Shown: positions 56,832 through 64,000 of the stretch, piece by piece
Layout: each line of letters opens with the position of its first letter
How positions within the stretch are numbered: position 1 is the first letter of the stretch
Source: Cyanobacterium aponinum PCC 10605
GTDB lineage: Bacteria; Cyanobacteriota; Cyanobacteriia; Cyanobacteriales; Cyanobacteriaceae
Length of the DNA: 64,000 bases
Assembly (NCBI RefSeq): GCF_000317675.1
Contig: NC_019776.1
Span: forward strand, 1,674,001-1,738,000
Direction of reading: 5' to 3'
Program-made: the position numbers and the translations under genes
The notes under the pieces: generated by a model
Database searches by the model: none
What the model saw: only the letters and a program-made list of their open reading frames with translations
What the model was told of the DNA's origin: nothing

Positions 56832-59318
56832 CTATGTCAAAATTTCATTGCCGATTAATTTTTGATAACGTCTTTGTAACTCATCTTTAAGACTATTCTC
56901 CCCTTGCATATATTTATCCTGTAATAAAATTTTTTCCGCCGCTTCCCTTGCTAATACTAACACCTCTTGATCTTCCACTAAACTAGCAAGGGCAAAATCT
57001 GGTAAACCTGATTGGCGACTACCTAATACTTCACCCGGTCCTCTTAATCTTAAATCCATTTCGGATATAAAGAAACCATCTTGAGATTGTTCGAGGACAT
57101 TTAAGCGTTGAATACTGTCAGGGGTTTTACTGCTCGTCACTAGCAAACAGAAGGATTTATGGCTACCTCTACCCACTCTTCCTCTTAACTGATGTAATTG
57201 GGATAAGCCAAAACGTTCCGCATTTTCGATTAACATTACCGTAGCGTTAGGCACATCGACACCGACTTCTATCACCGTGGTGGAAACAATTATTTGGGTT
57301 TCATTATCTCTAAAGGCGTTTAAAGCCTTATCTTTGTCTGCTGATGACATTCTTCCATGTAATAAACCAACGTTGAAATTGGGGAAGATTTTTTCGCTAA
57401 ATTTCTCATATTCTGCGATCGCAGCTTTGACATCTAATTTTTCTGATTCTTCAATTAAAGGGAAAATCACATAAGCCTGTCTTCCTTGTGCTACTTCTCG
57501 CTTAATTAATTCGTAGGCTTGGGGGCGTTGTTTGCCTGTTAAAACCGTTGTTTGAATGGGCTGTCTGCCGGGGGGTAACTCATCAATTTGACTCACATCT
57601 AAGTCACCGTGAAGGGTTAAGGCAAGGGTACGGGGAATGGGTGTTGCAGTCATACTCAAAACGTGAGGCGATCGCCCCTTGGACAGTAATTTTGCCCGTT
57701 GTTGTACCCCAAAGCGATGTTGCTCATCGATGACAACTAAGCCCAGATTACGGAATTGTACAGGATCTTGAATCAGGGCATGAGTACCAATTAAAAGAGG
57801 TAATTCACCGCTTTCGAGTTGACCATGAATTTGACGACGTTTAGCGGTTTTGGTTGACCCTGTGAGCAACTCTACGGGCAAATGAAGCAGATTAAACCAA
57901 CCGACTATTTTGCGGTAATGTTGCTCGGCTAATACTTCCGTTGGTGCCATTAATGCCCCTTGATACCCTGATTGTAAGGCAGTTAAAATGGCAAACACCG
58001 CAACAATGGTTTTTCCCGCACCCACATCTCCTTGTACTAAACGATTCATGGGAGAAGGGGACTGGAGGTCTTTGATTATTTCTTCTATGACCCTTTTTTG
58101 AGCGTTAGTGAGGCTGAAAGGCAAAATTTGGTTAAATTCCTCGATTAGCCTACCATTAGGGGTAAATGACACCGCTATACGGCTTTCTTTTTGTTCTTGT
58201 CTGCGTTGTAAAAATCCGAGTTGCAGATAGAAAAATTCATCAAAGATTAATCGGCGCCTTGCATGGGATAATTGATCTTGATCTTCGGGGTAGTGAATAC
58301 GTGCGATCGCTTCTTGTAATTCCATTAAACCATATTGTTGTTTTAGAATAACAGGTAACGGATCACTGATTTGCGGTAAAGCCACCATCGCCTCCATCAC
58401 TCCATTGCGAATCACATCGGCAGGAATACCATCGGTAAGGGGATATACAGGCAGTAAACGACCAATTTTGAGGGAATTAATATTTCCTCCCTGAGAGTTT
58501 AACACCTCAAACTCTGGATTCTCTAAGGTGATACCATACTTATTCTGTTTCACCAAACCAGAAGCCGCCACGATAGCATTACGGGGAAATTGTCGCTTCA
58601 TTTTTTCTTGCCATCCCCGATTACTATAAAAATTTCCAGCAAAAAATCGACTGATTTTGACTTCTCCAGTGCGATCAATGATAATGAGACTAAAGATAGT
58701 TAATTTCTTATTTTTGGGACTACTGAAACAGTCACATTTTTTGATTTTTCCCACAATAGTAACAGTTTCCCCTGCTACTAAATCCTTAATATTCACTTGG
58801 CGACCATAATCGATATGATCTCTGGGATAATAGAAAAGTAAATCTCGAATAGTGACTATTTGCAACTTTTTCAACAACTCTCCTTGTCTAAGAGAAATTG
58901 CCTTGAGTAAAGTAACAGGATCATCTAACTTAAGAGTAACAGGGGCAACAGAGGTATTGGAAGGGGGTTTGACTTCAGCCACTGCCAGAGATTTTACTTC
59001 CTCTGCCACGGGATGATAGTAAGGTTTATTAACAATCATCTCTTTTACCTCCCCAATCAAATTAAGGGTTTGATTAATTAAATCTTCCCTCTCAAGGATA
59101 GTGAGATGAGAATAACGAGCGAATTTTTTAGCGGTTTCTTGCCAACGAAACGCAACCAGAAGATTTGTGACGGGGGGAGTATCACCAAAAGTTAAACAAA
59201 GAAATTCACTGAAACGATACAGTTTTCCTTGAATATTTTTATAGCCATATTCTGATTCTACTTGTAAGGCTTTTTCTATCCTCTCCCAGTCAAACTTTTC
59301 AGGGTTAATCCTACTCAT
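56832..59318 (-). CDS. recG: ATP-dependent DNA helicase RecG
   Basis: The 828-residue protein has an N-terminal wedge/OB domain (VNIKDLVAGETVTIVGKIKK), Walker A GDVGAGKT, DEQH box (VVIDEQHRFGVQQRAKL), SMTATPIPRTLAL, and helicase motifs V-VI (STTVIEVGVDVPNATVM and QLRGRVGRG). It remodels stalled forks and Holliday junctions. An extra N-terminal region of about 130 residues ahead of the wedge domain is longer than in E. coli (693), as is usual in cyanobacteria and plants. Confidence 0.96.
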   Translation of the reverse strand: MSRINPEKFDWERIEKALQVESEYGYKNIQGKLYRFSEFLCLTFGDTPPVTNLLVAFRWQETAKKFARYSHLTILEREDLINQTLNLIGEVKEMIVNKPYYHPVAEEVKSLAVAEVKPPSNTSVAPVTLKLDDPVTLLKAISLRQGELLKKLQIVTIRDLLFYYPRDHIDYGRQVNIKDLVAGETVTIVGKIKKCDCFSSPKNKKLTIFSLIIIDRTGEVKISRFFAGNFYSNRGWQEKMKRQFPRNAIVAASGLVKQNKYGITLENPEFEVLNSQGGNINSLKIGRLLPVYPLTDGIPADVIRNGVMEAMVALPQISDPLPVILKQQYGLMELQEAIARIHYPEDQDQLSHARRRLIFDEFFYLQLGFLQRRQEQKESRIAVSFTPNGRLIEEFNQILPFSLTNAQKRVIEEIIKDLQSPSPMNRLVQGDVGAGKTIVAVFAILTALQSGYQGALMAPTEVLAEQHYRKIVGWFNLLHLPVELLTGSTKTAKRRQIHGQLESGELPLLIGTHALIQDPVQFRNLGLVVIDEQHRFGVQQRAKLLSKGRSPHVLSMTATPIPRTLALTLHGDLDVSQIDELPPGRQPIQTTVLTGKQRPQAYELIKREVAQGRQAYVIFPLIEESEKLDVKAAIAEYEKFSEKIFPNFNVGLLHGRMSSADKDKALNAFRDNETQIIVSTTVIEVGVDVPNATVMLIENAERFGLSQLHQLRGRVGRGSHKSFCLLVTSSKTPDSIQRLNVLEQSQDGFFISEMDLRLRGPGEVLGSRQSGLPDFALASLVEDQEVLVLAREAAEKILLQDKYMQGENSLKDELQRRYQKLIGNEILT

Positions 59319-59754
59319 TCTCCTGCTTATCCATTAATCTCAATCAACATTTTAACGGATGCAGGTGAGAAGTCCTCATTATTCTAACCTGAGTTCGGGA
59401 TAAATTTTCATCTATGAATGATGGAGAAAAAAAGGCAAAAGGCAATAAAAGGGCAAAAGGCAATAAAAGGGCAAGGGGCAAGGGGCAAAGGGCAAAGGTA
59501 AATAGTGTTGGGGTGTTGGGGTGTTGGGGTGAATAGTTGATAGTTGATAATTACTCACTACTCCCCTAAACCTGCAACCTGCAACCTGAAACCTGACACC
59601 TACCCTTATCCAATATTCTTAAACCGAACTGAGGTTATTCTATGTGCCAATAGGCAAGGGGCAAAGGTGAATGGTTGATAGTTGATAATTAATAAAAGTT
59701 ATTTAACTTATGTTAAGATTTGTTAAGCAAGAGTAGATTCAAATAAACTCAAAT
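59319..59754. other. Spacer between divergent recG and crtD
   Basis: Apart from the 251-bp element (59386-59636) it holds about 65 bp on the recG side and 118 bp on the crtD side, the latter with GGGGCAAAGGTGAATGG text and a TATGTTAAGATTTG stretch. No gene or RNA was recognised. Confidence 0.55.
59386..59636 (+). mobile_element. AACCTSAG family, long variant (251 bp) with a 5-bp target duplication
   Basis: It starts AACCTGAGTTCGGGATAAA and ends ACCGAACTGAGGTT. The five bases before it (ATTCT) recur directly after it (ATTCT), consistent with a target-site duplication. The interior consists of tandem strings (GGCAATAAAAGGG twice, GGGTGTTG three times, GATAGTTGATA) and ACCTGNN heptamers, not the hairpin of copies A, B and D. 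No coding capacity. Confidence 0.8.
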
Positions 59755-61251
59755 ATGGGGCATAAAGAGAAAGTTATTGTTGTCGGTGCAGGAATTGGAG
59801 GATTAACCGCAGGTGCATTACTAGCTCGTTATGGTTATGACGTCACTATTTATGATCAAGCCATTGTTTCTGGAGGTTGTGCCTCTACTTTTAAACGCAA
59901 AGGTTTTATTTTTGATGTGGGGGCGACTCAAGTAGCAGGTTTAGAGGTAGGAGGAATTCATCATCGAGTGTTTCAAGAGTTGGGCGTAGATTTACCCCCA
60001 GCTACAAATTGTGATCCTGCCTGTGCTGTCTTTTTACCCCAAGAGAAACAACCGATTATGGTATGGAGAAATCGGGAGAAGTGGAAGATGGAAAGAGAAG
60101 GGCATTTTCCTAATAGTGGTAGATTTTGGGAGTTAATGAGAATTTTATTTGAAGCTAGTTGGCGTTTTCAAGCCCGTGATCCTATTTTACCCCCTCGCAG
60201 TCTCTGGGATTTCGGTCAATTATTACAAGCGATAAGATTAGATACTTTTGTCACTGCACCTTTTACTTTTATGACGGTGGCTGATGCTTTAAGATTGTTG
60301 GGTTTAGCCCATGATAAAAGGTTAAAAACTTTCCTTGATATGCAGTTAAAGTTATATTCTCAGGTGGATACAGAGGAAACAGCTTTATTGTATGCCGCCA
60401 CTGCCTTATCTGTCTCTCAAGAGCCTCAAGGATTATACCATCTTCAGGGTAGTATGCAAGTGTTGTGCGATCGCCTCGAAGAAGGTTTAAATAAATATGG
60501 CGGGAAACTTTTAATGAGGCACAAAGTGGACAAAATCCATACAAAAAAAGGTAAAGCGGTGGGAGTAAGGGTAAAAAATTTAAAGACTGGGGAAATAAAA
60601 GAAGAAAAAGCAGATTATGTAATCGGGAATGTCACCGTGAATAACTTAGTAACAATGACAGACAATATTTCCCGTGGTTACGCCCAAAGAGTGAAAAAAT
60701 TACCTCCTGCATCCGGTGCTTTTGTGGTTTATTTAGGGGTTGACGAATCTGCCATCCCTTCTAATTGTCCTCCTCATTTACAGTTTTTATATGATTATGA
60801 AGGGGAAATCGGAGAGATTAATTCTTTGTTTGTCTCTGTTAGTAAACCCGGAGATGGTAGAGCCCCCGAAGGCAAAGCAACTATTATCGCTTCTTCTTTT
60901 ACGGATGTTAATCGTTGGTGGAATATTTCTCAAGCAGAATACGAAGCCCTCAAACTTAATTATACTCAAGATGCGATCGCACGTTTAGCAGAATATTTTA
61001 ATCTTACTCCCGAAACCATTATTCATCAAGAAAGTGCTACTCCCGTAACTTTTGCCAATTATACAGCTAGAGAAAAAGGAATTGTTGGTGGAATAGGTCA
61101 AAGAATCAATACTTTTGGCCCCTTTGGCTTTGCTAATCGCACCCCTATCAAAAACCTTTGGTTAGTAGGAGACTCAACCCATCCGGGAGAAGGCACAGCA
61201 GGAGTTAGTTATTCCGCTCTAACAGTAGTTAAATCAATTATGAAATTTTAA
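59755..61251 (+). CDS. crtD: Carotenoid C-3',4' desaturase CrtD (CrtI/CrtH-type flavoprotein)
   Basis: The 498-residue phytoene-desaturase-like flavoprotein has a dinucleotide-binding motif VVGAGIGGLTAGALLARYGY at residues 10-29. The stretch FIFDVGATQVAGLEVGGIHH is, from memory, characteristic of the cyanobacterial CrtD group (Synechocystis Slr1293), needed for myxoxanthophyll (myxol glycoside). The C-terminal FAD motif is LWLVGDSTHPGEGTAGVSYSA. The alternative is the carotenoid isomerase CrtH, but its N-terminal GSGIGGLVTATQLAAKG-type sequence and ending differ. Single gene. Confidence 0.75.
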   Translation: MGHKEKVIVVGAGIGGLTAGALLARYGYDVTIYDQAIVSGGCASTFKRKGFIFDVGATQVAGLEVGGIHHRVFQELGVDLPPATNCDPACAVFLPQEKQPIMVWRNREKWKMEREGHFPNSGRFWELMRILFEASWRFQARDPILPPRSLWDFGQLLQAIRLDTFVTAPFTFMTVADALRLLGLAHDKRLKTFLDMQLKLYSQVDTEETALLYAATALSVSQEPQGLYHLQGSMQVLCDRLEEGLNKYGGKLLMRHKVDKIHTKKGKAVGVRVKNLKTGEIKEEKADYVIGNVTVNNLVTMTDNISRGYAQRVKKLPPASGAFVVYLGVDESAIPSNCPPHLQFLYDYEGEIGEINSLFVSVSKPGDGRAPEGKATIIASSFTDVNRWWNISQAEYEALKLNYTQDAIARLAEYFNLTPETIIHQESATPVTFANYTAREKGIVGGIGQRINTFGPFGFANRTPIKNLWLVGDSTHPGEGTAGVSYSALTVVKSIMKF

Positions 61252-61626
61252 GCATCTTACCTCAATTGTTCAGCAAAAATATCTGGTAAGGGAAGGTTGT
61301 AGGGATTGAACAATTTTTGGTAGTGGCAAGTATGAAAGAAAAAACCTATTCCCTCAGTAATCAATAGACATCTGGTAGAAAATATTAATATAGGCTCGTA
61401 GGGGCATAATACATTATGCCCGTAATGGCTTGATTCCCTTATTTTGAGAAATGTGGTCGATGTCTAATAAAAAAGGGTAGTGCTGTTTCATTTTCAAAAA
61501 TTTTAATTGCTGAAACTATCAAATAATGACAGATACAGGATTTTTTAACTATTAATTAATCAATTATTAGGAAAAAATGTTCCCCTCAAGCGTGGGATAG
61601 GGGTTGGGAGTGAGGGCGAAATAAAT
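61252..61626. other. Spacer after crtD, containing a TAGACATC element
   Basis: 61252-61364 shows no gene. 61365-61466 is the TAGACATC element. 61467-61626 is AT-rich text with no feature I recognise. No intrinsic terminator was found after crtD. Confidence 0.55.
61365..61466 (+). mobile_element. TAGACATC-ended MITE-like element, 102-bp copy
   Basis: Nearly identical to 38712-38813 (TAGACATCTGGTAGAAAATA start, GGTCGATGTCTA end, GGGCATAATACATTATGCCC hairpin inside), same orientation and same length. TAA follows both copies and AA/CAA precedes them, so a short duplication of the target cannot be defined. Confidence 0.8.
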
Positions 61627-61831
61627 AATCTGAGTTCGGGATAAATTTTCACCTATGAGTGATGGCGAAAAGGGTAATGGTAAATAGTGTTGGGGTGAAT
61701 AATTAATCATTAATAACTCCGAACACTCATTACTCATTACTCGTTACTTATTACTTTCTCCAACACCTGCAACCTGAAACCTGACACCTGACACCTACTC
61801 TTATCCGATATTCTTAAACCGAACTGAGGTT
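61627..61831 (+). mobile_element. AACCTSAG family, long variant abutting prk
   Basis: It starts AATCTGAGTTCGGGATAAA and ends ACCGAACTGAGGTT at 61831, just three bases before the prk stop codon (61835-61837). Same left half as the copy at 59386, with heptamers near 61765-61796. By position it forms the 3' end of the prk transcript. Confidence 0.75.
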
Positions 61832-61834
61832 TGA

Positions 61835-62842
61835 TTATACTTGAGCAACTTCTTCTTCTGTGGAGAAAGTAGCACTACCAGTTAATTTTTCGTAAGTTTC
61901 ACGCATTTTCAAACCAACCAAAACTTGGAATAAACCAGTACCATTGTTAGAACCGGGATAGTCTTTATGTTTTAACAGTAATTCTGTCATTTCACCGTAG
62001 TACTTAGTACCCGTTCTGCTTAAATGACTTTCAACATAAATAATTTCTTCAAGATTATCAAATTGACCATCAATCTCTAAAATAGAAACTTCATTACCCA
62101 TGTAGTTATCAGGACCATAATACATTTTCAATCCCGGATAAGCACAGGTTAATTTACGTCCACAGGGGCGCCAATCAATGGTTGAACCTTCATCGAATAA
62201 ATAAGTAGGCTCGAAGTGTTCAATACCTTCTTTTTCGATTAAACGTACTCGTAAAATCTTACCTTCTTTATCTTCAATCAATTGAGTTGGTAACACCTGA
62301 ATAACGATGTCTGCATATTGTTTTTGAGGTTCAATATAGGCAGTAAAATCTGGTTTTCTAGCGTTAATAGAAGCCAAAACATCTTCATAAGTATGACCTC
62401 TTTCAGCCATATCACGCTGAATTTTCCATTGGATTTTAACTTCTTCACTGATGTCTAAATATACACCGAAGTCAACCAAATTTCTGACTCTCTCATCATA
62501 GAAAGGATGTAAACCTTCAATTACAATTACCTTGTTAGGTTCAATTCTCTCAGGAGGATCAATTTCTCCAGTTTCATGATTATAAATAGGTTTATCAATA
62601 GCTTGACCATTTTTCAAAGCGGCAATTTGTTCTGCCATAAGATCAAAGTTATTCGCTTTAGGATCAAGAGCAGTAACACCTGCTTCTTTTCTTCCTTTAC
62701 GATCTAAACTATGGTAGTCGTCAAGACAGATAACGGTCATAAATTCTTTTCCGAATAAATCTTCTAAACGACGTAAAAAAGTGGATTTACCGCAACCAGA
62801 GTCACCAGCAACTCCGATAATAACTACTCTATCTTGAGTCAT
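61835..62842 (-). CDS. prk: Phosphoribulokinase
   Basis: The 335-residue Calvin-cycle enzyme makes ribulose-1,5-bisphosphate from ribulose-5-phosphate and ATP. The P-loop is GDSGCGKST (residues 13-21). Cys17 and Cys39 are the light-regulated N-terminal pair; Cys227 and Cys233 (PCGRKLTC) form the C-terminal pair that joins the GAPDH/CP12 complex in the dark. DDYHSLDR and IEGLHPFYD are also conserved. Single gene, with a mobile-element copy directly at its 3' end. Confidence 0.97.
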   Translation of the reverse strand: MTQDRVVIIGVAGDSGCGKSTFLRRLEDLFGKEFMTVICLDDYHSLDRKGRKEAGVTALDPKANNFDLMAEQIAALKNGQAIDKPIYNHETGEIDPPERIEPNKVIVIEGLHPFYDERVRNLVDFGVYLDISEEVKIQWKIQRDMAERGHTYEDVLASINARKPDFTAYIEPQKQYADIVIQVLPTQLIEDKEGKILRVRLIEKEGIEHFEPTYLFDEGSTIDWRPCGRKLTCAYPGLKMYYGPDNYMGNEVSILEIDGQFDNLEEIIYVESHLSRTGTKYYGEMTELLLKHKDYPGSNNGTGLFQVLVGLKMRETYEKLTGSATFSTEEEVAQV

Positions 62843-63254
62843 ATTTTCCTCTTATATGTGAAACTAATTTTACTTATATCAGTAATCTTGCTATTGTTTG
62901 TTATCTTATCAGTCAACTGCACACCTTACCATAGTTAATTAATTTAATTCCTGTTTTCGACAACCCATAATCAGTAATAAACTGGCAGTTTTAAGCTGAT
63001 TGATGTCCATGGCTACCCTGACTGCTTATGAAGAGGGGGTGCAGGGTGCACCCGGAAATGAGAAATGAGGAATAAGTATATTATTAACGATTCTCCGTAA
63101 TTTTGTCAATAAGTAGGATGTTCGGAGTTCGGGGGTTGGGGGTGAGGGCAAGATAATTTTGCCCTGACTTTGAAAAAACCCTGTCTCCCTCTCCCCCTAT
63201 ATCCCGCTCTTTTTTCTTTCTCGAAAATGAAACAGCCCTGCTGCCTCGAATCGT
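62843..63254. other. Spacer upstream of prk without recognisable gene
   Basis: It contains one short inverted repeat GGTGCAGGGTGCACC (about 63038-63052) and purine-rich text near 63110-63150. No family element, tRNA or conserved small ORF was found. The prk promoter lies in its left part. Confidence 0.45.
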
Positions 63255-63773
63255 TTACGACATTGCGGATTCATCTAAGGGTAAAACCCCACGATTATTT
63301 AATACTTCTTGCAATTGTTCTTCATCATCTTTACTCAGAGAAGTACGAAGAATCTTGCCACCATATTTACTTACTTCATCCAAAACCTTATCTGGAGTCA
63401 CTTTTTTAATCAAGATAAATAATGCCGAGGTATCGGGTTGTAAGGTTTCCCCTAATTCGCGCATAAATTCATCATCCACACCAATGTCACTCAACGCACC
63501 ACTGATCGCACCTGTTGCCGCGCCTACTGCCGCACCAAATAAAGGTACTAAGAATAATGTTCCAATTAATAAACCCCAAAAACCACCACTGGTTGCCCCT
63601 GCGGCGGTTAAATTAATGGCTTGTTTGAGTTTGACTTTTCCTTTTGCATTTTTAACTACTACTGCCGCATCTTCTAATTCGATTAGATGCTCTCTTTGCA
63701 GTTTTGCGAGGGTTAGTCTTACTTCTTCTGCCTTGAATATATCATCATAGGCGATCGCAATTAAATGACTCAT
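63255..63773 (-). CDS. DUF1269 membrane protein
   Basis: The 172-residue protein starts MSHLIAIAYDDIFKAEEVRL, the typical DUF1269 opening. It then has a Gly/Ala-rich hairpin of two hydrophobic segments (GGFWGLLIGTLFLVPLFGAA and GAATGAISGAL, about residues 66-100) and a C-terminal LFILIKKVTPDKVLDEV. The fold suggests a membrane-inserting protein of unknown role. Common in cyanobacteria, where some are stress-induced. Single gene. Confidence 0.82.
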   Translation of the reverse strand: MSHLIAIAYDDIFKAEEVRLTLAKLQREHLIELEDAAVVVKNAKGKVKLKQAINLTAAGATSGGFWGLLIGTLFLVPLFGAAVGAATGAISGALSDIGVDDEFMRELGETLQPDTSALFILIKKVTPDKVLDEVSKYGGKILRTSLSKDDEEQLQEVLNNRGVLPLDESAMS

Positions 63774-63857
63774 AATATTTTTTTATGTGAGTATAGTTTG
63801 GACTAAATTTAATGTAGCAATTATTACTATGGTTGGAGCGAAAATTTTTGGAAAGAT

Positions 63858-64000
63858 TTACATTTGTGGTTGTAAATTAGTCTTTAATTCACGGGCTTTA
63901 TAAAAAGTTTCTAAGCTATGAGTATCCCCCACAAAGCGCCAATGCCAAGGCTCATAACTAATTCCTTGCAAATTGTCTTCTGGAAAAGATAACTCAAAGC
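63858..64000 (-). CDS. VanY-type D,D-carboxypeptidase, 3' end only
   Basis: The last 46 codons of a gene running off the right edge: FELSFPEDNLQGISYEPWHW, then RFVGD and a helix SLETFYKARELKTNL, with TAA at 63858-63860. YEPWHWRFVGD is the hallmark of M15 peptidases of the VanY/LdcB type, where the histidine binds zinc. It trims peptidoglycan stem peptides. N-terminal part unseen. Confidence 0.85.
   Translation of the reverse strand, partial: FELSFPEDNLQGISYEPWHWRFVGDTHSLETFYKARELKTNLQPQM

Noticed and set aside
63355-63750. 131-codon plus-strand frame opposite the DUF1269 gene
   Set aside because: Mirror of the Gly/Ala-rich gene, giving a Pro/Thr/Ala-rich string; the DUF1269 reading is clearly the real one.

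Overview
The window looks like chromosomal DNA of a unicellular, AT-rich cyanobacterium, most like the Cyanobacterium/Geminocystis type. Signs of this are plastocyanin, phosphoribulokinase, the NDH-1 genes ndhC-ndhK-ndhJ, the aerobic chlorophyll and heme enzymes AcsF and HemF, CcsA, a myxoxanthophyll-type carotenoid desaturase, an MPBQ/MSBQ methyltransferase, several small cyanobacteria-specific families (DUF4327, DUF4359, DUF1269, Tic22-like) and the HIP1 octamer GCGATCGC throughout (for example 4328-4335 and 63751-63758). The genus is an inference from overall protein resemblance.

Layout. 1-10 kb: 5' part of panD, a 57-codon small ORF, a pentapeptide-repeat protein, the quinone methyltransferase, tRNA-His, DUF4359 and DUF2470 proteins, a NurA-domain nuclease, ccsA, a Gfo/Idh/MocA oxidoreductase and a periplasmic amino-acid-binding protein. 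10-19 kb: an MNT/HEPN toxin-antitoxin pair whose toxin is broken by a 207-bp element, priA, an antiporter-like NdhD/MrpD subunit, ndhJ-ndhK-ndhC and a class A penicillin-binding protein. 19-30 kb: uvrC, a TPR protein, an SRPBCC-like protein, a PilX-like pilus protein, an IS200/IS605 element next to a DUF559 remnant, pdhA and acsF. 30-42 kb: hemF, an orphan ABC ATPase, a receiver-only regulator, ligA, an MtfA-like peptidase, a DICT-GAF histidine kinase, a CPA2 antiporter with universal-stress domains and an FHA protein. 42-54 kb: a DUF4327 protein, a degenerate NUDIX protein, petE, a Tic22-like protein, pepP, a DUF2079 membrane protein, two converging crcB genes, a Ppx/GppA phosphatase, an aspartoacylase-like hydrolase and a truncated unknown gene. 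54-64 kb: fusA, recG, crtD, prk, a DUF1269 protein and the 3' end of a VanY-type peptidase gene.

Most genes stand alone or in pairs; the only clear operon is ndhC-K-J. Photosynthetic electron transport and carbon fixation (petE, ccsA, ndhCKJ, prk), pigment synthesis (acsF, hemF, crtD, tocopherol/plastoquinone methylation) and DNA maintenance (priA, uvrC, ligA, recG, NurA) are all represented.

The most distinctive feature is the spacer DNA. Nearly every long intergenic region is built from a few dispersed repeat families: (1) a MITE-like element with AACCTSAG termini, 207 bp in three copies, plus longer relatives; (2) an 81-102 bp element with TAGACATC inverted ends; (3) a perfect 20-bp palindrome; (4) a C-rich/G-rich box centred on CTCGAG; (5) ACCTGNN heptamer tracts; (6) two further dispersed sequences. 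At least four broken genes (hepT, a DUF559 gene, a possible KDPG aldolase tail and an unknown gene at 53.5-54.1 kb) end at one of these repeats or at the IS, so repeat traffic seems to drive local gene decay. I found no CRISPR array, prophage or large defence island.
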